Assembly: GCF_020520425.1 (NCBI RefSeq)
Contig: NC_079491.1
Span: forward strand, 24,171,449-24,235,448
DNA: 64,000 nt
From: Spinacia oleracea
Taxonomy: Eukaryota > Streptophyta > Magnoliopsida > Caryophyllales > Amaranthaceae
Direction: 5' to 3'
Shown: piece by piece, positions 1-10,399 of the stretch
How the letters are laid out: each line of letters opens with the position of its first letter
Numbering within the stretch: the stretch's first letter is position 1
The notes under the pieces: model-generated
Seen by the model: only the letters and a program-made list of their open reading frames with translations
Told to the model about the DNA's origin: nothing
Databases searched by the model: none
Position numbers and translations under genes: made by a program

Positions 1-305
1 GGATCCAAAGAGAATGAGGAGAGAGAGGGTGAGAGGACGGTTTATAAGGAGAGAGAGTTGAGAGTGACGTTAGGGTTTTATTAATTTAATAAGGGAGGTG
101 GGTGGGTTAAATGAATAAAATATTATGGGTGGGGAAAATTAGGTGGGAATATGGATAGAATCTTTAGGTATTTTGGTAATTAGATTGAAATGTAAGGGTA
201 TTTTAGGATAAAATGTATGTCCAAAAATAGAATAGATTCTAAGTGGATACAACATTATGAAACGCCTAAAAAGGAAACGGATACAACAAAAAGAAACGGA
301 GGGAG
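1..305. mobile_element. Right end of a Stowaway-like MITE, left part unresolved
   Basis: Positions 290-305 read AAAGAAACGGAGGGAG followed by TA (306-307). This is the inverted complement of the CTCCCTCCGTTTCTT end typical of plant Stowaway MITEs. The matching left end is not seen and probably lies beyond the window start. The 300 bases are AT-rich, with no convincing coding sequence. Confidence 0.4.
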
Positions 306-307
306 TA

Positions 308-625
308 AGTCGCAACATATGAGACCAACAAGATGTAAGATAGAAGTCTTACTTTCTTAGCCAACTATTTATTATGATTTTTACTAACTTGGAATAATTA
401 ATGTTTATTACGAAGTACTATGTACTAACTCTTGCAATTATTTTATACTTTCACTAGATGTTGATGGGAAAAACATTTTAATTTGATACCAAATAATTTT
501 TAAGTAAAGAAAATAGTTAAAGATAAAAATGATTCATGCCACAATCACATTATATTATTCAAAGTAGAGACCGGAGCATCGTCAGGGCTACACATTAGTT
601 TATAACTAAAATAAGTTTTGATAAG
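308..625. other. Non-coding AT-rich flank of the LTR element
   Basis: No gene is seen. The last part (about 597-625) contains TTATAACTAAAATAAGTTTT, the same unit that recurs at 7003-7480. The LTR element therefore inserted into a pre-existing repeat. Positions 621-625 (ATAAG) are the left target-site duplication. Confidence 0.6.
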
Positions 626-1486
626 TGTTATGGATCGTTTCGTACCGTACATGTCGCGGTCTGTTCCTATGTTTGAGGAGCGGTTATGGCTGAGTCATGG
701 AAGACTTGTTGGGAAAGGTCAAAGAGGTTAGCAAAGATCAAGCAAACGGTTGGAGGAGATCAAGGAATCGGTTGAGCAATTCAAGGAGCACTACTAGCAC
801 AACTCCCTCAACAAATGCCGCACCAAAGTCCTATAAAAAGATCACCACTCTACAATGATAAGAGATCTCCAATCTCCATCCAGAATACCTACGGCTTAAC
901 CTAATACTTCTCCGCCAACTACCTAACTTTATCATCTCATTCTCCTAATACCATTTTATTTCCCGTAGCCCATGAGACACAAATAAGAAGAAGCCTTCCT
1001 CCACTTAGTTCCACATGGATATTCCACTAAGCATGCCTAATCATTAATCATTGTCATTTACTCCCTGCCTTCTCTTTGATCCATATACTCTCACAAATTA
1101 ACCTTTCCAATACTGCAAATGCTACGTACGCCATATATATCACTCATAAATACTTACCAACGACTGCCTTTCCCGACGATCCCCTACCCGTTTATCCGTC
1201 ATCGCCTATGCCTTCTCACATTTATGCTTCATTATTAGCTATGTCTACATATACGCAAATAAGCATTGTACTTGTACTCACCTAGGCTATTTATGCCGAC
1301 AACATAGTGGATTGGTGGACTCATGGCCACCCGCGGTTTTTATCCCTTTCGGGTTTTCCGCGTCACCATCTCTTGTCTCGCCTCTCTTTATTTTCCGCCC
1401 TTTATTTCTTGTTATTTATTTGCTATATTTAATCTAGTCGTCTATGTCCCAACCAAAGGCCGTCCATACGAAATTTGGCATAAACA
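626..1486 (+). repeat. 5' LTR (861 bp)
   Basis: Begins TGTTATGG and ends ATAAACA. It matches 6136-6998 almost base for base. Differences seen are T/C near 933, a missing GT at about 1200, and C/T near 1460. It contains a TATA-like CTATAAAAAG at 831-840. Confidence 0.93.
831..840 (+). promoter_or_regulatory. TATA-like box in the 5' LTR
   Basis: CTATAAAAAG lies about 205 bp into the LTR, repeated at 6341-6350 in the 3' LTR. An LTR promoter is expected in this region, so transcription probably starts about 30 bp downstream. Inference only. Confidence 0.5.
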
Positions 1487-1489
1487 GTT

Positions 1490-1507
1490 TGGCGCCGTCT
1501 GTGGGGA
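1490..1507 (+). other. Primer-binding site of the LTR element
   Basis: TGGCGCCGTCTGTGGGGA lies 3 bp after the LTR end. It starts with TGG, as expected for pairing with a tRNA CCA tail, and matches the form common in plant Ty3/Gypsy elements. Which tRNA it pairs with was not established. Confidence 0.75.
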
Positions 1508-1670
1508 GATGGCTAGATTTATCTTCAAACGCATATCCACAAATATCCTCTCAAACACAATATCCGACCTACTTGGGTTCACCGATAAAGTTGTCGCCAT
1601 GCTATGGATTGTTGTCATACTTTATCGCCACCATGAGATGGAGCTACGTCAGGGCACATGTCGTCAACAT

Positions 1671-1936
1671 GACAGGTGTCGTCGACGGGTCAGGTGTCGT
1701 CGACGGGTCAGGCGTCGTCGACGGTCAGGTGTCGTCGACGGTCAGGTGTCGTCGACGGGTCAAGTGTCGTCGACGGGTCAAGTGTCGTCGACAGGTCAGG
1801 TGTCATCTACGGGTCAGGTGTCGTCGACGGGTCAGGTGTCGTCGACGGTCAGGTGTCGTCGACGGGTCAGGTGTCGTCGACGGTCAGGCGTCGTCGACGG
1901 GTCAGGTGTCGTCGACGGGTCAGGTGTCGTCGCCAG
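1671..1936. repeat. Minisatellite of 17-18 bp units, about 15 copies
   Basis: The unit is GTCAGGTGTCGTCGACGG with small variations (GTCAAGTG, GTCAGGCG, one copy GTCATCTACGG). Alternation between 17- and 18-bp units shifts the frame, so the open frames spanning it (1323-2056) are repeat artefacts. It lies about 180 bp downstream of the primer-binding site. Confidence 0.93.
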
Positions 1937-4900
1937 GATCGTTGGTCGATGGAATATGGAATGACGTCAGGGTACATGTCGTCGCCAGATCAGGTGTCGA
2001 CATCAGCAGGTGTCATCGCTAGAAGTGACGCGTCTGAGTGGTCGAATTCAACTTAGATGATGCATATCGTGACAACAACGACACCAACGCTTGATGACAT
2101 CGAAAATAGGTACTAATATTTATAATATTCAACTCTAATCGTTTGGCCTCGTTTTCGAATACGTGACAGGTTTCGGTCTAGACGTCACGGACCATCATGC
2201 AGATGTCACCACAAACAAGATATAATATGAGTTGTCTCGTACCTTGACAAGATCTCGAGACGATTTGATCACTTGACGTAGCGAGAAGTATGGTATAAAA
2301 CTCAACCCCAGTGATTTTAATTTAAACTAATATTGTTTCTAGTCCTTGTTGTCACTAAAACAGATGCGAACACGTGACGTCATCCACCAATGACATGACG
2401 TCAACATAGTTTCGTCCGACGTCACCTCCACATCAGTCGACGACGTCTCCAAAAACGAAGGCGACAAATGGAGATTCAACAACAAATTGTCGGCAATACT
2501 AGATTTTGTGGCTAACTTCAGTCCAAGTATCAAATAGGAGAATTTGTAGTTGTCCTGAAGTCGCCACAGGGGAGCATATAGTATACTCTATCTCATTTAA
2601 TTTTCATATAGTATACTTGATTTGCTTTTTATATATAGTATACTTTGCTTGTTTTAATTTCCAAAAGCACTTTGAAATATATGCTATAAGTTGTTATCCT
2701 ACTTTTTGTACTAACGTCGTCACCACTTGTCGTTTGATCATGTCGTGTCGCCAAGTATTGTCTTGTTTACAGGTATTGACGTGTCGCTTGGCTAGGTCAT
2801 GAGTACATCAGGCGACCGACGTTAGAATGCAGGTGACAAGGTACTGTCTTGTCTACAGGTACTGACGTGTCGCTTGGCAAGGTCGTGAGTAAAGTAGGCG
2901 ACCAACGTTAGAAGTGTTACACGAGGTCACGACACGACATGAGGTCACGACGACACAACATGACGCCACGACAGCAAGTCACGACAGCAGGACGCGACCA
3001 TTCTGGTTACCCCTATGATGAAAAGAAGTTTCTTGGCGTTAAACATGGGGCTAAAGGTACGAACATACTTCGAAGTAAGTTATCTTTTATTTATAATATA
3101 CACGTATTGTCGCTGCCACGTACATCGCAGATCGTGAGGGTCATCAACACAATCGAATGGTATGAGTGACTCAATTCATTTATTAGTGACGTCAAAATTT
3201 TATAAACTAACATCTCATACCCTATTGAAATTTTCTCATATATCATCCATGATAACTATTTTTCATTTACTAACGACATGCCGCGACTATACGCGTTAGT
3301 ATGTATATTAATGACAACAGATTACCTTGATCATGACGGTATGCCCCGACGCCACGAGATGGCAATGACCGATGACACGACGCCACCAGACTACCGAGAA
3401 AGCTAAGGAAATCGGAATGTCGAATAATCATCATCAATGACCATGATGACACATGAGTAACTTCTAAACTATTTTTCACACACTTTCTCATTTCAATTCA
3501 TTCATTGTTGTTCTCTTGTATTAATATGTCTCGTATTCAACGTTCATCAAGTTAACTAATAAATTTTTGCATCGCACCATGAATGTCTCAATTTTTCTAA
3601 TGACTAAACCATTTTATCAAATCGTTTTGAGGTAATTTGACTTGACAGGACGTTTAGAGGTTGCATCATGCTGGCACGCATGTACGAAGTCAAATATAAA
3701 CGAACGTCATCATATCTGTGGCCGACTTCAGTCATGATATCTTCCTAAAGCCGCCACAGGGGGGCAAGATAGTACATACTCCCGTTCAGTTTAATATACT
3801 TGTTACAACTTTGAAATTTAACTGACGATGTGATACAATTTATTTTCATGATGATCTTGTCGTAAGATTTTGGTAACAGGTACGACGCTAAGACAAATGT
3901 ACGGACACTGGGGCTAAACCACTATCACATGTCGAAATATGCGGATAAAGAGAAGTCATTGGGTTTCCCAAAGACGACAAGTGATAAGACGTCAACCGAT
4001 TAACAAGAAAGGTAATTTATAAAGAGTTCACATGTATTTGAATTTACGACATATTGTAATGTAAGTTTGTCAAATGATTTTACCAAAGACGTTAAGAAAA
4101 ATTCCACTTAAGAGAGTATAAGGAATTCACATTAACCATATGCTCCTTCTTGTGCCACATTGCGAGGATCAACCAATAAGTCGACCAACGTTGGAATGGA
4201 TAGTGTCAAGACCAGCGATGCGTCAATCTCATTCAACGTGACGGGACGACGCCAGATGTGACGACGATGATACAAGCGATGACAATGATCTCAGGAACGA
4301 AAACAAGATCGGCGACGAGAGGTGCCACGACATCAGGAGAATGCTGTTGATTGTAGAATCGTCATCAAGGGACAGTCAGCGACACGACGTAATTTCGTTA
4401 CACGAGCCCATATTAAGTAATATCTAACACTTACTTCGTGCGTTAATTAATTTATTACATTTTTCACTACACTGCGATTAAAGTTCAATTTCAATTTTTG
4501 TCATTTGTCGCTTTGAATATCTCTTTCCAAACGCAATTATATTATATTTATGTTTCATCTTATTTGTTTGAAAACCAACACTAACATCGCATCAAGCAAA
4601 CGTCCACCTCTACCTTTTGTATTTTCTACGGATCACTTCTTAACGATATCACCAACGGCAACAGCAGCGAACGACGTCATCAGAAGACGACATCAACAAA
4701 CGACGCTGTAAAATACAAGCGACGACGCCTCCAAGGTCACGACCCTTAAACTAATTGGATCCCAACGATGACATGTCGCTTCTAAGCGCGACCACTACAG
4801 ACGACGCCGGTGCTATTTATGTGCACGTAACTTCGTTTTCCGAGTACCTCACAGGTGACATCTATTCCACAACGAACAACAGAGACAGCGTAAACAACAT

Positions 4901-5392
4901 TTTAAGCTAACGACGTGTATGCACCCTCGACGCTTGTCCAAACGCCTAACCAATCGCCAAATACAAAACAGAGAAACACACGTCTTTCCCCCTCAACACT
5001 GACGAAAAACAAAGCCGACCCAGAATGCTCATGTCCTACTTAAACTATTGTTCTGAATATCCCATAGGCTAAAGTCTCCTTCCATAGATTGCGCCATCCA
5101 AACATCTTATCCCTTGTCCTCGTGTTATAGGAAACCTCACAACCCTTCGACTCTTCTTGACATTCGTCATAAGGTTGCTTCGAACCATCCACTTCATTCA
5201 CCTGTAACTTCAACTCAGTCGTATGCTACCTATCCTCACATGACATTGCAACCATCTAAAACGATTCAACCATACGCACACTCGACGCAACTTCCTTCTC
5301 TAAATTCTTCGCAAGACTACGAACAAATGAAGAGGCTTATATCGCCTTCATACGATAGATGTCGCACAACAGTGACAATAGAGGCACGCCTG
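1937..5392. other. LTR-element interior without recognisable coding domains
   Basis: The sequence is rich in GACG, CGAC and GTCGT, and long frames are lacking. Short motifs recur: CGCCACAGGGG at about 2562 and 3753, each preceded by CTGAAG/CTAAAG-type sequence. These resemble the purine-rich stretch before the 3' LTR and suggest internal duplication of terminal sequences. No retroviral protein motif was seen. Confidence 0.6.
2752..2914. repeat. Tandem duplication inside the LTR element, about 85-bp period
   Basis: Two copies begin CAAGTATTGTCTTG (2752) and CAAGGTACTGTCTTG (2837). Both run through GACGTGTCGCTTGGC to GGCGACC(G/A)ACGTTAGAA. They diverge by roughly 10 percent by eye. No coding potential. 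Confidence 0.8.
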
Positions 5393-5776
5393 TAAACATC
5401 AGACAACAGACTAAGATACGACAGTTGGCCATGACACATGTAAAAACATCAGACAGACTAAGATACAATAGTTGGCCATGACGCCTGTAAACATCAGACG
5501 ACAGATTAATATACGACGGTTGGCCATGATGCATGTGAGCATAAGACGACAGACTAAGATACAACCGTTGGTCATGACGCCTATAAACATCAGACGACAA
5601 ACTAGGATACAACAGTTGGCCATGACGCCTGTAAACATCAGAAGACAGACTAAGATGCAAGAGTTGGTCATGACGCCTGTAAACATCAAACGACAGACTA
5701 AGGTACAACAGTTGGCCGTGACGCCCGCAAATATCAAACGACAGACGAAGATACAAAAGTTGGCCATGACGCTAGA
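5393..5776. repeat. Tandem array of about 46-48-bp units, about 8 copies
   Basis: The unit core is CATCAGACGACAGACTAAG, then ATACAACAGTTGGCCATGACGCCTGTAAA. Repeats start near 5396, 5447, 5493, 5541, 5589, 5637, 5685 and 5733. The unit length is often 48 bp, a multiple of three, which creates repetitive open frames on both strands (5337-5783). Those frames look non-genic. Confidence 0.9.
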
Positions 5777-6118
5777 TACCTAACTAACAGTATGTCTCAA
5801 CGTGTTTTTGCACAGCTTTTTAAGAACTACACTCTATTGTCTTACGCTCGTTAAGAGAAACGATTCTTTCACAAGATGCCAGGTTTACATCTAATTAAGC
5901 TGAGGACACCAACGTCAACATGAAGACACCAATATACGCATGACGACATCAAGTGTTGTCAGAAATCATGGGTAACACCAAGTGGCGACGTCATTGATCA
6001 AGGTTAAGTACGGAAGACGACGGACAAGTCAAAGATAGTGACAGATTAGCATCGACAGCAAATGAACGTGGTGACAGACTTTGAAGATTATTTTCCTAAC
6101 TTCCGGCTCGCTACAGTT

Positions 6119-6132
6119 AGGAAAATGGGGGC
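6119..6132 (+). other. Polypurine tract of the LTR element
   Basis: AGGAAAATGGGGGC lies 3 bp before the 3' LTR, the expected place for the plus-strand DNA primer. It supports the plus orientation. Confidence 0.75.
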
Positions 6133-6135
6133 TAT

Positions 6136-6998
6136 TGTTATGGATCGTTTCGTACCGTACATGTCGCGGTCTGTTCCTATGTTTGAGGAGCGGTTATGGC
6201 TGAGTCATGGAAGACTTGTTGGGAAAGGTCAAAGAGGTTAGCAAAGATCAAGCAAACGGTTGGAGGAGATCAAGGAATCGGTTGAGCAATTCAAGGAGCA
6301 CTACTAGCACAACTCCCTCAACAAATGCCGCACCAAAGTCCTATAAAAAGATCACCACTCTACAATGATAAGAGATCTCCAATCTCCATCCAGAATACCT
6401 ACGGCTTAACCTAATACTTCTCCGCCAACTACCTAACTTTATCATCTCATTCCCCTAATACCATTTTATTTCCCGTAGCCCATGAGACACAAATAAGAAG
6501 AAGCCTTCCTCCACTTAGTTCCACATGGATATTCCACTAAGCATGCCTAATCATTAATCATTGTCATTTACTCCCTGCCTTCTCTTTGATCCATATACTC
6601 TCACAAATTAACCTTTCCAATACTGCAAATGCTACGTACGCCATATATATCACTCATAAATACTTACCAACGACTGCCTTTCCCGACGATCCCCTACCCG
6701 TTTATCCGTCGTATCGCCTATGCCTTCTCACATTTATGCTTCATTATTAGCTATGTCTACATATACGCAAATAAGCATTGTACTTGTACTCACCTAGGCT
6801 ATTTATGCCGACAACATAGTGGATTGGTGGACTCATGGCCACCCGCGGTTTTTATCCCTTTCGGGTTTTCCGCGTCACCATCTCTTGTCTCGCCTCTCTT
6901 TATTTTCCGCCCTTTATTTCTTGTTATTTATTTGCTATATTTAATCTAGTCGTCTATGTCCCAACCAAAGGTCGTCCATACGAAATTTGGCATAAACA
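6136..6998 (+). repeat. 3' LTR (863 bp)
   Basis: Starts TGTTATGG, ends ATAAACA, and is followed by the right target duplication ATAAG (6999-7003). Nearly identical to 626-1486. Frames inside (for example 6629-6949) are LTR sequence, not genes. Confidence 0.93.
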
Positions 6999-7002
6999 AT
7001 AA

Positions 7003-7560
7003 GTTTTAATAAGTCACATAAGATAAGTTCATGAAAAATAAGGGTAGAGCAAGTACAATTTATAACTTAAATAGTTTTGATAATTTAATAAGTTTTAATA
7101 TTATATGTTAAGGAAAAATAAGGGTTGACCAAATACTATTTATAACTAAAATAAGTTTTAATTATTTCAAATAAGGCTCTATTTTGTTCACCTTGTTTCA
7201 GGAAAAAAAAGTTCAGACAAGTCCAGTTAAGTTCAGATAACTTCAGGTAAGATAAGTTTAGGAAAAATAAGGGTTGACCAAATATAATTTATAACTAAAA
7301 TAAGTTCAGTTGAATTTAGATAAGATAAGTTCGGAAAAAATAAGTGAAAACCAGGTGAATAAAACGCACCCTAAGATACATTAAGTAAAAATAAGGGTTG
7401 ACTACGTACAATTTATAATTAAAATACATTTTTATAAATTCATATAAGATAATTTCAAAAAAATAAGTGAAAATCAGGCGAATATGACGTACTTTAAGTG
7501 AAACTGAGGTGAAGTGAACGGTAACAAGAATGTAAATGTAACAGTGGCATGAGACTAGAG
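7003..7560. repeat. Degenerate AT-rich repeats flanking the LTR element
   Basis: The unit AAAATAAGGGTTGACCAA, then TACAATTTATAACTAAAATAAGTT, recurs near 7042, 7108, 7268 and 7388, and its tail is also at about 597-625. A short MITE (7175-7371) is embedded. No gene is seen. Confidence 0.7.
7175..7371. mobile_element. Small TIR element, PIF/Harbinger-like (197 bp)
   Basis: Left end GGCTCTATTTTGTTCACCT pairs imperfectly with the complement of the right end (GGGTGCGTTTTATTCACCT). TAA flanks both sides (7172-7174 and 7372-7374), the 3-bp target typical of PIF/Harbinger. No coding capacity. Confidence 0.5.
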
Positions 7561-8330
7561 CTGTCAAAACTGTTACTCGGACCGGGTCGCCTAGGGCCAT
7601 GATTAGATCGGGTAGTGTTGTGTCACTTTGTCACCCAGGTTCAGGCCAAGTTCGGTTTGGTTGATTTTCAGTCGGATCATGTCGGTTAATTTTCCATTTC
7701 GGGTACAGATTTGTTCGGGTCGAGTCATGTTCAGGTAGGGTTCAATTTTGGTTTCGGGTCTAATCTGGTCAGATTTAAGCCGTTTTTGTAGTAGGTATTT
7801 TTGGGTGCTGGTTCAGTTTGAATCGGGTAATTATCGAGTTGATCAGAATTCATGTCGGGTTCACTCCCGTAAACGGGTCAAGATCTGGTCCGATAACTAT
7901 TGGGTCTGGTCAAGTATTTAATCTATGATTATGTTTTTCTTGTATTTAAAAAATTCATGTTCCATTTATTTCAAATTTGATTTTTCTTCGAATCGGGTTA
8001 TCATGTGTTCTTGTCAAATCAATACATATATAAAGTAAATATGGATTTCGAGTCAATAGCTAGCTTGGTCATCTCAAAATATTCAAGCGTAAGATCATTA
8101 TCGGGTTGGGTATGGAATCAGTTCAGATGATTTTCCGGTCGGACCATTTCGATTATCGGTCATCTATAAATCGGGTTTCGAGTTAAGATTCGGGTCATAT
8201 AATATCGGATTAAAATCGGTTACGATTTTATCGGATTGGGTACATGTCGGATACTCGGATTGAGTTGCCTATTTAACCAAAATCTCGGATCATATTCGAT
8301 TAATAGTTTGTTCGATTTAGGTAAGTCAGT
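7560..8330. repeat. GGGTC/TCGG-rich low-complexity tract
   Basis: Contains dozens of irregular CGGGTC, GGTCGG and ATCGGGT words, with no fixed period. It resembles 50985-51362. No coding sequence is supported. Confidence 0.6.
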
Positions 8331-8552
8331 TTTTAACGTCTTTACATAAGTCCGTGAGATTTGACAGTGGACAAAAGAAACGAAAAAAGGGACAGAGTTG
8401 TACATATTTTTCTTTGGAAACCTCCACCCAAACGGCCAAACGGCCCAAACCCCATGTGAAGAAAAATTAGCAAAAGTAGTTTTACACATGACACACGATA
8501 CACCCTGTATTTTCCCATTCATCACAAACAAAACAAAAGGTCTTGCGCGCAT

Positions 8553-8839
8553 AAGGTGTACAATAAATTTATTGTACACCAAGATAACTTTTACCTATTT
8601 TTTTGGAACTTTAACCTAGTTTTGATTAACTTTTATATTAGTAAAAAATAGTTGATAGAAAACATATTAAAGGTTTAATGATTACTTTTATACATTATTA
8701 GTGATTTTGAAGAAATAAGTTTTACTAAAATGAAAAACTTTATCACTAAAAAATTAATAACTTTTACCTGTATAAGCTTAACTTTTAAGCATTTTGGGTT
8801 AACTTTTACTTAGATGTATAATATTTATTGTACACCCTT
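8553..8839. mobile_element. MITE with GGTGTACAATAAAT inverted ends
   Basis: The left end AAGGTGTACAATAAAT pairs with the right end ATTTATTGTACACCCTT (about 8823-8839). The left end also forms a local palindrome, TGTACAATAAATTTATTGTACA-like, at 8557-8578. The interior repeats AACTTTTACCT. A clear target duplication was not found, so the superfamily is unknown. Confidence 0.55.
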
Positions 8840-9632
8840 TGTAAATAAGATTTTGTGCAAACAAAATCGATCCTTCCATAATTGACTAGTTGCTTTCTTA
8901 CAAGACATTTCCAAAATCTATTGCTTGTCACTAATTGAATTGGAATTAGTTACGCTAGTTGTTACATTTATTATTTATAAAAGTTTAAAGATACAATTTT
9001 ACCATTATAATCCTTAATATTATACGTATATATTACTAAAACTTATAAATGTTGATGTTTAAAAGATACGTACTGAGATAACTCAACGAATATAACAAAA
9101 ACCTAATTCCGATATGTAGTAGCTTTTTTTCTTCTTACAAATTAGTGAAAAAATCATGGTTAAAATTGATAAAACAAAGGAATTGAAACGACTAACTGCA
9201 TATTTGGGACGAAATGAGTATTTATTGAGTTGCACCTAGTTTAACAGACAATTACCAGATTCCTAATTTCCTATGACCTTTATAATGTACTCGTCGATCC
9301 TTTCCCTTCATCCTCGCTTGTTTTATGCCTTTTTTCTCTTTGAGTTTGCTGCATAATATAAGTAAACACAAATAACTACTGGCTAGCTACTTTACTCTCA
9401 CATTCACTTCTTTTTGGTATAAACAATTATATTTTTCATACTCCAGTCAACCAGTAACGGAAAATTAACAAAATATCAATCGGGCTTAAAAAAAGTATAG
9501 GATAATGTGTTGTTGTACCCTTAAAAACTCTTTGATGCATCTTCTATGATATTTGCAGATGTGCTGATATTTAATTCACTCATATTATATATTATACGCG
9601 CAAATTATATTCAATTCCGATCAATAAAAAAT
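8840..9632. other. Intergenic AT-rich sequence
   Basis: No gene, RNA or complete mobile element recognised. Confidence 0.6.
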
Positions 9633-9972
9633 GGGTGATGATAAAGGTCGCAAGTTGCGACAACATTTAGTTGTCGCAATCTTACGTGTTAGAGTTTAAT
9701 TGGTACATGTATGTGCCACGTAGACTATGCGTCATCATAATATTTTTACTATCAATGCAATATTTTTACTTACAATTATGTAAATACGGTAATCAATATA
9801 AATAAGGAAACAAATTAGAATATTAAGATTTTCCTACCTTTTTTTTGAAACATGAATAATAGAATATATAAGTTAAATATTTTAATTTCCTATTTAAATC
9901 GCGACGTAAGCATGCCATGTCATCATTGTGACACGGCTTAAAGGTCGCATCTTGCGACCTTTATCATTTTCG
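9633..9972. mobile_element. MITE with perfect 9-bp target duplication, MULE-like
   Basis: ATAAAAAAT occurs at both flanks (9624-9632 and 9973-9981). The ends carry ATGATAAAGGTCGCAAG and its complement CTTGCGACCTTTATCAT, and the GGTCGCAA/TTGCGAC words recur subterminally. A 9-bp duplication is the Mutator-superfamily signature. There is no transposase, so it is non-autonomous. Confidence 0.75.
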
Positions 9973-10311
9973 ATAAAAAATTATGGATTATAATATTATT
10001 TTTCTTTTTAATTAATTTTCAGACCTTTAATTTTAGGGGTTGTGAGATGATTGAAGTATATCTTATCCGATATTGGACTAAAATATATCATACGGGATAT
10101 AATGTGAAAACAAGTAGAAATGAACTGAGGATTACTACGTATTCGCTACGCACATTAAAAATCATTTCTCATTTCTCATTTCTCATTTCTCAATTTTCCG
10201 TTCCCGAGAGATTCCAGTCAAAACCAGAAGTTGTAAAACTGAACCAACTTGGATAATTCTATGAAGTTCAGAAGTTCTAAGATTATGCAATACACTTAGC
10301 TTGACGCCTTC

Positions 10312-10317
10312 TTTATT
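10312..10317 (-). terminator. Polyadenylation signal of the aspartyl protease gene
   Basis: TTTATT on the plus strand is AATAAA on the minus strand, about 83-88 nt past the stop codon. The stretch between is A/T-rich, as plant 3' UTRs usually are. Confidence 0.5.
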
Positions 10318-10399
10318 TACATAACCATCAAAACATTAAACAAACAATAAAACAAAATAAAAGAAATGAAAAAGAAAGAATGGAATCACAACCTTTTTG

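Larger units (their letters stand above)
626..6998 (+). mobile_element. Complete, young, apparently non-autonomous LTR retrotransposon
   Basis: Two direct terminal repeats (626-1486 and 6136-6998) start with TG and end with CA. They are flanked by a perfect 5-bp duplication, ATAAG at 621-625 and 6999-7003. A primer-binding-like site directly follows the left LTR and a purine tract precedes the right LTR, so the orientation is plus. The 4.65-kb interior shows no recognisable gag, protease, reverse transcriptase, RNase H or integrase. Its longest reading frames lie in tandem repeats. By eye the LTRs differ by about two substitutions and one 2-bp indel, so the insertion is recent. This fits a LARD-type element mobilised in trans. 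The PBS resembles those of plant Ty3/Gypsy elements; the family is inferred. Confidence 0.9.

Noticed and set aside
1323-2056. Overlapping frames of 126-213 residues
   Set aside because: They run through the LTR and a 17-18-bp minisatellite. The repetitive protein (SSTGQV, RCRRR) reflects the repeats in three frames.
5337-5783. Frames of 93-139 residues on both strands
   Set aside because: They are created by a 48-bp tandem array whose unit is a multiple of three.
6629-6949. 106-residue frame
   Set aside because: Entirely inside the 3' LTR; the same sequence is disrupted in the 5' LTR by the 2-bp indel.
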